Part shown: piece by piece, positions 60,841 through 64,000 of the stretch
Position numbering within the stretch: position 1 is the first letter of the stretch
Layout of the letters: the number at the start of each line of letters is the position of its first letter
NCBI RefSeq assembly: GCF_003403095.1
Contig: NZ_CP031555.1
Coordinates: 744,001 to 808,000, forward strand
Length of the DNA: 64,000 nt
DNA from: Thalassospira indica
GTDB taxonomy: Bacteria > Pseudomonadota > Alphaproteobacteria > Rhodospirillales > Thalassospiraceae
Direction of reading: 5' to 3'
Program-made: the position numbers and the translations under genes
Notes under the pieces: generated by a model
What the model saw: only the letters and a program-made list of their open reading frames with translations
What the model was told of the DNA's origin: nothing
Databases searched by the model: none

Positions 60841-62165
60841 TGCAAACCAACTTCACCGCTGCCCAACTTGAAAACCCGGCCATCGCCGAAAGCGAACAGA
60901 TCCTGCGCAAATGCGTGCATTGCGGTTTCTGTACCGCGACCTGTCCGACATTCGTCACCCTTGGGGATGAACTCGACAGCCCGCGTGGTCGCATTTATCT
61001 GATCAAGGACATGCTGGAAAATGACAAACCGGCAACCGAAAAGGTGGTCAAACACCTTGATCGCTGCCTGTCATGTCTCTCCTGTACAACCACATGTCCC
61101 TCTGGTGTTGATTACATGCACCTGATCGACAATGCGCGCGCCCATATCGAACAAAACTATGAACGTCCGCTGGGTGATCGGTTGCTGCGCAAGTTGCTGT
61201 CGATTGTTGTGCCCAATCCGACCCTGTTCCGGCTGTCATTGATCGGGGCAAAATTCGCCGCCCCCTTTGCGCGTCTGATGCCTGGTCGGCTTAAGGGCAT
61301 GGTCAAGATGGGCGCACGCCCCATGCATCCGCCAAGCTGGGTCGATAAACCACAGGTGATCCCGGCAGTTGGCGAACGCAAAGGCCGGGTTGCCATCCTG
61401 ATCGGCTGTGCCCAGCAGGTGCTTGAAACCGAAATCAACGAATCGACGGTTCGTCTACTCACCCGTCTCGGGATTGAGGTGGTCGTTGCCAAGGGGGCTG
61501 GCTGTTGCGGATCGCTTGTCCATCACATGGGCAAGGAAGAACAATCCCACGCGCAGGCCAAGGCCAACATTGATGCCTGGACGGCCGAGGCCGCGGGCGA
61601 AGGCCTTGATGCCATCGTCATCACCGCATCGGGCTGTGGCACCACGATCAAGGATTACGGCCATATGCTGCGCCATGATCCGGCCTATGCCGAAAGGGCC
61701 GCGACGGTGTCCGGTCTTGCCAAGGACATTACTGAATACCTGGCTGGCCTTGATATCGATGCCGCCGTCTTTGCCGGTGCCAATCACGGGAATCCCCGTG
61801 TTGCCTATCATTCGGCCTGCTCGATGCAGCACGGCCAAAAGATCACCCGACCACCCCGTGATCTTCTCAAACAGGCCGGGTATGAAGTGGCTGAAATCGC
61901 CGAAGGCCATCTGTGCTGTGGCTCTGCCGGGGTCTATAACCTGTTGCAGCCCGAAATCGCCGGCCAGCTTCAGGAACGCAAACGCGGCAATATCCGTGCG
62001 ACCCAGCCTGATCTGGTGGCAACGGGGAATATCGGCTGCATGGTCCAGATCGAAACCGACGATCTTAAAGTTCTGCACACGGTGCAGCTCCTTGATTGGG
62101 CGGCGGGTGGACCGGTGCCTGAAAAACTGCGCGACCGGATAAAGCCGACCGAACTTGCGGGCTAG
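60840..62165 (+). CDS. glcF: Glycolate oxidase iron-sulphur subunit GlcF
   Basis: 441 residues. Two [4Fe-4S] ferredoxin motifs, CVHCGFCTATCP and CLSCLSCTTTCP, occupy about residues 22-90. Two CCG motifs of the heterodisulphide-reductase type (GCCGSLVHHMG and HLCCGSAG) lie in the C-terminal half. GlcF carries electrons from the GlcD flavin to the quinone pool at the membrane. It overlaps glcE by one base and is followed by a terminator. Confidence 0.95.
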   Translation: MQTNFTAAQLENPAIAESEQILRKCVHCGFCTATCPTFVTLGDELDSPRGRIYLIKDMLENDKPATEKVVKHLDRCLSCLSCTTTCPSGVDYMHLIDNARAHIEQNYERPLGDRLLRKLLSIVVPNPTLFRLSLIGAKFAAPFARLMPGRLKGMVKMGARPMHPPSWVDKPQVIPAVGERKGRVAILIGCAQQVLETEINESTVRLLTRLGIEVVVAKGAGCCGSLVHHMGKEEQSHAQAKANIDAWTAEAAGEGLDAIVITASGCGTTIKDYGHMLRHDPAYAERAATVSGLAKDITEYLAGLDIDAAVFAGANHGNPRVAYHSACSMQHGQKITRPPRDLLKQAGYEVAEIAEGHLCCGSAGVYNLLQPEIAGQLQERKRGNIRATQPDLVATGNIGCMVQIETDDLKVLHTVQLLDWAAGGPVPEKLRDRIKPTELAG

Positions 62166-62193
62166 GCACCAGTTGCATCAAAACCGAAAAACA

Positions 62194-62229
62194 AAAAGGA
62201 CGGCAGGGAATAACCTCTGCCGTCCTTTT
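62194..62229 (+). terminator. Bidirectional terminator after glcF
   Basis: AAAAGGACGGCAG pairs perfectly with CTGCCGTCCTTTT (13 bp) around a 10-base loop. Convergent with the 62259-62558 gene. Confidence 0.9.
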
Positions 62230-62258
62230 GATTTCGTAAGTCCGTGCGACTGGGCGCC

Positions 62259-62558
62259 TTACTCTTCCTTGCCAAGCAGGCTTTTTGTAATGCCTTCTGC
62301 GGCAGAGCTTTCGCTGCTGTCTTCGGCATAGGCCGCAGTCTTGTCACGAATCCACTTGATTGCTTCGGCTTCGTCAACCTCGACCTTCTGGGCCACCAGT
62401 GACAGAACTGCCTCGATCGCCAGAACGTGCGATGCGACGTTATTGACCGCAACATGCAGATCATCAATATGGCGCGACGCAGCCTCTGACATATCTCCAA
62501 GTTCGCCAGACAGCTTCTGAATCAGTTCCTGAATTTCGTCGAGTGCAGCGGTGCTCAT
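62259..62558 (-). CDS. Small acidic coiled-coil protein, unknown
   Basis: 99 residues from the ATG at 62558, with AGGAG about seven bases upstream. It is nearly all alpha-helical: EIQELIQKLSGELGDMSEAA followed by a heptad-like stretch (SRHIDDLHVAVNNVASHVLA), then an acidic C-terminus ending LLGKEE. There is no membrane segment or signal peptide. I do not recognise a family. It is convergent with glcF and divergent from pstS; PhoB-like repeats upstream raise the possibility of phosphate-dependent expression. Confidence 0.65.
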   Translation of the reverse strand: MSTAALDEIQELIQKLSGELGDMSEAASRHIDDLHVAVNNVASHVLAIEAVLSLVAQKVEVDEAEAIKWIRDKTAAYAEDSSESSAAEGITKSLLGKEE

Positions 62559-62714
62559 CAAGTGCTCCTGTTATGGCTGCGCACATTTGTGCGCGGCATT
62601 TTTTGGTCCCTACGCACAAGAGTTGCTTGGAAACGGGGCTATGTAAAGGGTTAGCTGGCAATTATCGTCAATTCTCGCCATTCCCCGACACCCAAGGTCA
62701 CCTTTGGACGAAAT

Positions 62715-62733
62715 GTGACAGTTTTTGTTACAG
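62715..62733 (-). promoter_or_regulatory. Candidate Pho box facing the small coiled-coil gene
   Basis: On the minus strand CTGTAAC and CTGTCAC form a direct repeat with a 5-base spacer. The match to PhoB half-sites is very good, but the spacer is one base longer than the usual four. Confidence 0.45.
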
Positions 62734-62859
62734 CCTTTCGCAATCAATCGCGATTTTGCCATGTTGAAGTGAAAAACCACCGTTTTCGGATGGTTGTCGA
62801 AAAATGCTAACTTATTGATTTTATTAATAATAAGTGGCTGTTTTTACTGCTCTGATACG

Positions 62860-62888
62860 TTGTCACATAACGTTAACAAAAGCGACAC
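62860..62888 (+). promoter_or_regulatory. Candidate Pho box upstream of pstS
   Basis: TTGTCAC, CGTTAAC and GCGACAC lie in register every 11 bases, the PhoB direct-repeat period, about 80-110 bases before the pstS ATG. The second and third units are weak. Confidence 0.45.
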
Positions 62889-62968
62889 AATACCGTAAGC
62901 ACCCAGCGGTAGAGTCCGCCTCGCAGATCGTTGCACCGTTCCGAAGTGGAACTACCATTGGGGAATTT

Positions 62969-64000
62969 ATGATGAAGAAGACTCTTGCTGTTGCGGCGCT
63001 TATGAGCGTTGCCTTTGCTGGCGCTGCCGAAGCACGCGACCAGATTCGTATCGTTGGTTCGTCCACCGTCTTCCCGTTCGCAACCGCAGTTGCAGAAGAA
63101 TTCGGTAAAACCACCTCCTTCAAAACGCCGGTTATCGAATCTACCGGCTCTGGCGGTGGTCTGAAGCTGTTCTGCGCCGGTGTTGGCGAACAGCATCCGG
63201 ACATCACCAACGCTTCGCGTCGCATCAAGAAGTCCGAAGTTGAAACTTGCGCGAAGAACGGCATTTCGGAAGTTACCGAAGTTAAAGTTGGTTACGACGG
63301 TATCGTTCTGTCGAACTCCAACGCTGCGCCGCAGCTCGACCTGACCAAAGAGCAGATCTTCCTTGCTCTGGCAAAAACCGTTCCGTCCAAAGACGGCCAG
63401 TCGCTGATCGACAACCCGTACAGCACCTGGGCTGAAATCGATCCGAGCCTTCCGGACGTTAAAATCGAAGTTCTCGGCCCGCCGCCGACCTCCGGTACCC
63501 GTGATGCCTTCACCGAGCTGGTACTCGAAGAAGCTTGTGATGAGTTCCCGGCAATCGCCGCTCTTAAAGACACCAACAAAGATCAGCACAAAGCTGTTTG
63601 CGCTGGCGTTCGTGAAGACGGTGCCTATGTCGAAGCTGGCGAGAACGACAACCTGATCGTTCAGAAACTCGAAGCCAACCATGATGCACTTGGCATCTTC
63701 GGCTTCTCCTTCCTTGACCAGAACGGCGACAAGCTCCAGGGCTCGATGATCGGTGGCGTTGCTCCGACCTTCGAAGCAATCTCTGCTGGTGACTATCCGG
63801 TTTCCCGTTCGCTCTTCTTCTACGTGAAGAACGCGCACGTTGGCACCATTCCGGGCATCAAGGAATATCTTGCTGAATTCACCGCTGACAAAGCTTGGGG
63901 TGAAGAAGGTTACCTTGCTGACCGTGGCCTGATCCCGATGGATGCCGCTGAGCGTGAAGCTGTTCGTAACGCTGCGATGAACCTTTCGCCGCTGAGCATG
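62969..64000 (+). CDS. pstS: Phosphate ABC transporter substrate-binding protein, cut by window edge
   Basis: 344 visible residues. A signal peptide ends near AGAAEA (residue 22). The mature protein begins RDQIRIVGSSTVFPF and has the phosphate-binding loops GSST, ESTGSGGG and TSGTRDAF, with cysteine pairs spaced as in alphaproteobacterial PstS. It binds phosphate in the periplasm for the PstCAB permease, whose genes should lie beyond the right edge. GGGGAATTT precedes ATGATG. Codon use is more uniform than in neighbouring genes, as expected for a highly expressed protein. Pho-box-like repeats lie upstream. Confidence 0.92.
   Translation, partial: MMKKTLAVAALMSVAFAGAAEARDQIRIVGSSTVFPFATAVAEEFGKTTSFKTPVIESTGSGGGLKLFCAGVGEQHPDITNASRRIKKSEVETCAKNGISEVTEVKVGYDGIVLSNSNAAPQLDLTKEQIFLALAKTVPSKDGQSLIDNPYSTWAEIDPSLPDVKIEVLGPPPTSGTRDAFTELVLEEACDEFPAIAALKDTNKDQHKAVCAGVREDGAYVEAGENDNLIVQKLEANHDALGIFGFSFLDQNGDKLQGSMIGGVAPTFEAISAGDYPVSRSLFFYVKNAHVGTIPGIKEYLAEFTADKAWGEEGYLADRGLIPMDAAEREAVRNAAMNLSPLSM

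Larger units (their letters stand above)
62559..62968. other. Divergent region with Pho-box-like repeats
   Basis: 410 bases, AT-rich, without a credible ORF. It holds the two sets of PhoB-like repeats annotated separately. A TTATTGATTTTATTAATAATAA stretch near 62812-62831 is palindromic-looking and AT-only (read as two shorter runs). Confidence 0.45.

Overview
The window looks like a chromosomal segment of a free-living, motile alphaproteobacterium of the Rhodospirillales, most likely Thalassospira or a close relative. This rests on the argJ / parvulin / secA / mutT neighbourhood, the gltD-gltB order, a DUF3572-type protein and many sensor kinases. The genus is an inference from remembered family resemblance, not from a search. 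Base composition is moderately GC-rich and fairly even, with no large low-GC island. I see no CRISPR array, insertion sequence, phage gene or rRNA. There is one tRNA, Leu(UAA).

Layout. 1-2.8 kb: phenylalanine hydroxylase (cut by the left edge) with a divergent Lrp-type regulator, an asparaginase and a YnfA-type membrane protein. 2.7-8.0 kb: a minus-strand signalling operon of two REC-HDOD proteins, a REC protein with a degenerate HD-GYP domain and a PAS histidine kinase. 8.3-11.1 kb: twin pentapeptide-repeat genes. 11.1-19.0 kb: argJ, a periplasmic parvulin isomerase, two unknown genes (one frameshifted) and secA. 19-26.1 kb: a lipoprotein esterase and three consecutive TPR/O-GlcNAc-transferase-like (GT41) genes. 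26.2-30.5 kb: mutT, a CinA-type protein, small membrane proteins, bluB and an exported beta-barrel protein. 30.6-36 kb: tRNA-Leu, a large P-type ATPase, small proteins, a GNAT acetyltransferase and uppP. 36-42.3 kb: the glutamate synthase genes gltD-gltB, preceded by three inverted repeats. 42.4-51 kb: small unknown proteins, a hybrid kinase paired with a solute-binding protein, a TraR/DksA zinc-finger protein and a secreted HExxH protein. 51-54 kb: a Crp/Fnr regulator and a NarX/NarL-like pair. 54.2-62.2 kb: pyruvate carboxylase and glcDEF, headed by a FadR-type operator and a good promoter. 62.2-64 kb: a small coiled protein and pstS (cut by the right edge), with Pho-box-like repeats between them.

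How genes work together. Central carbon and nitrogen metabolism dominates the conserved part: ammonia assimilation (gltBD), glycolate oxidation (glcDEF), anaplerosis (pyc), arginine synthesis (argJ), amino-acid use (phhA, asparaginase) and phosphate uptake (pstS). Between these lie accessory modules of sensing and surface modification. The least explained are the HDOD/HD-GYP signalling operon, the GT41 array that seems to split an otherwise conserved argJ-secA-mutT region, the frameshifted calcium-binding-like gene, and the kinase/solute-binding-protein pair.
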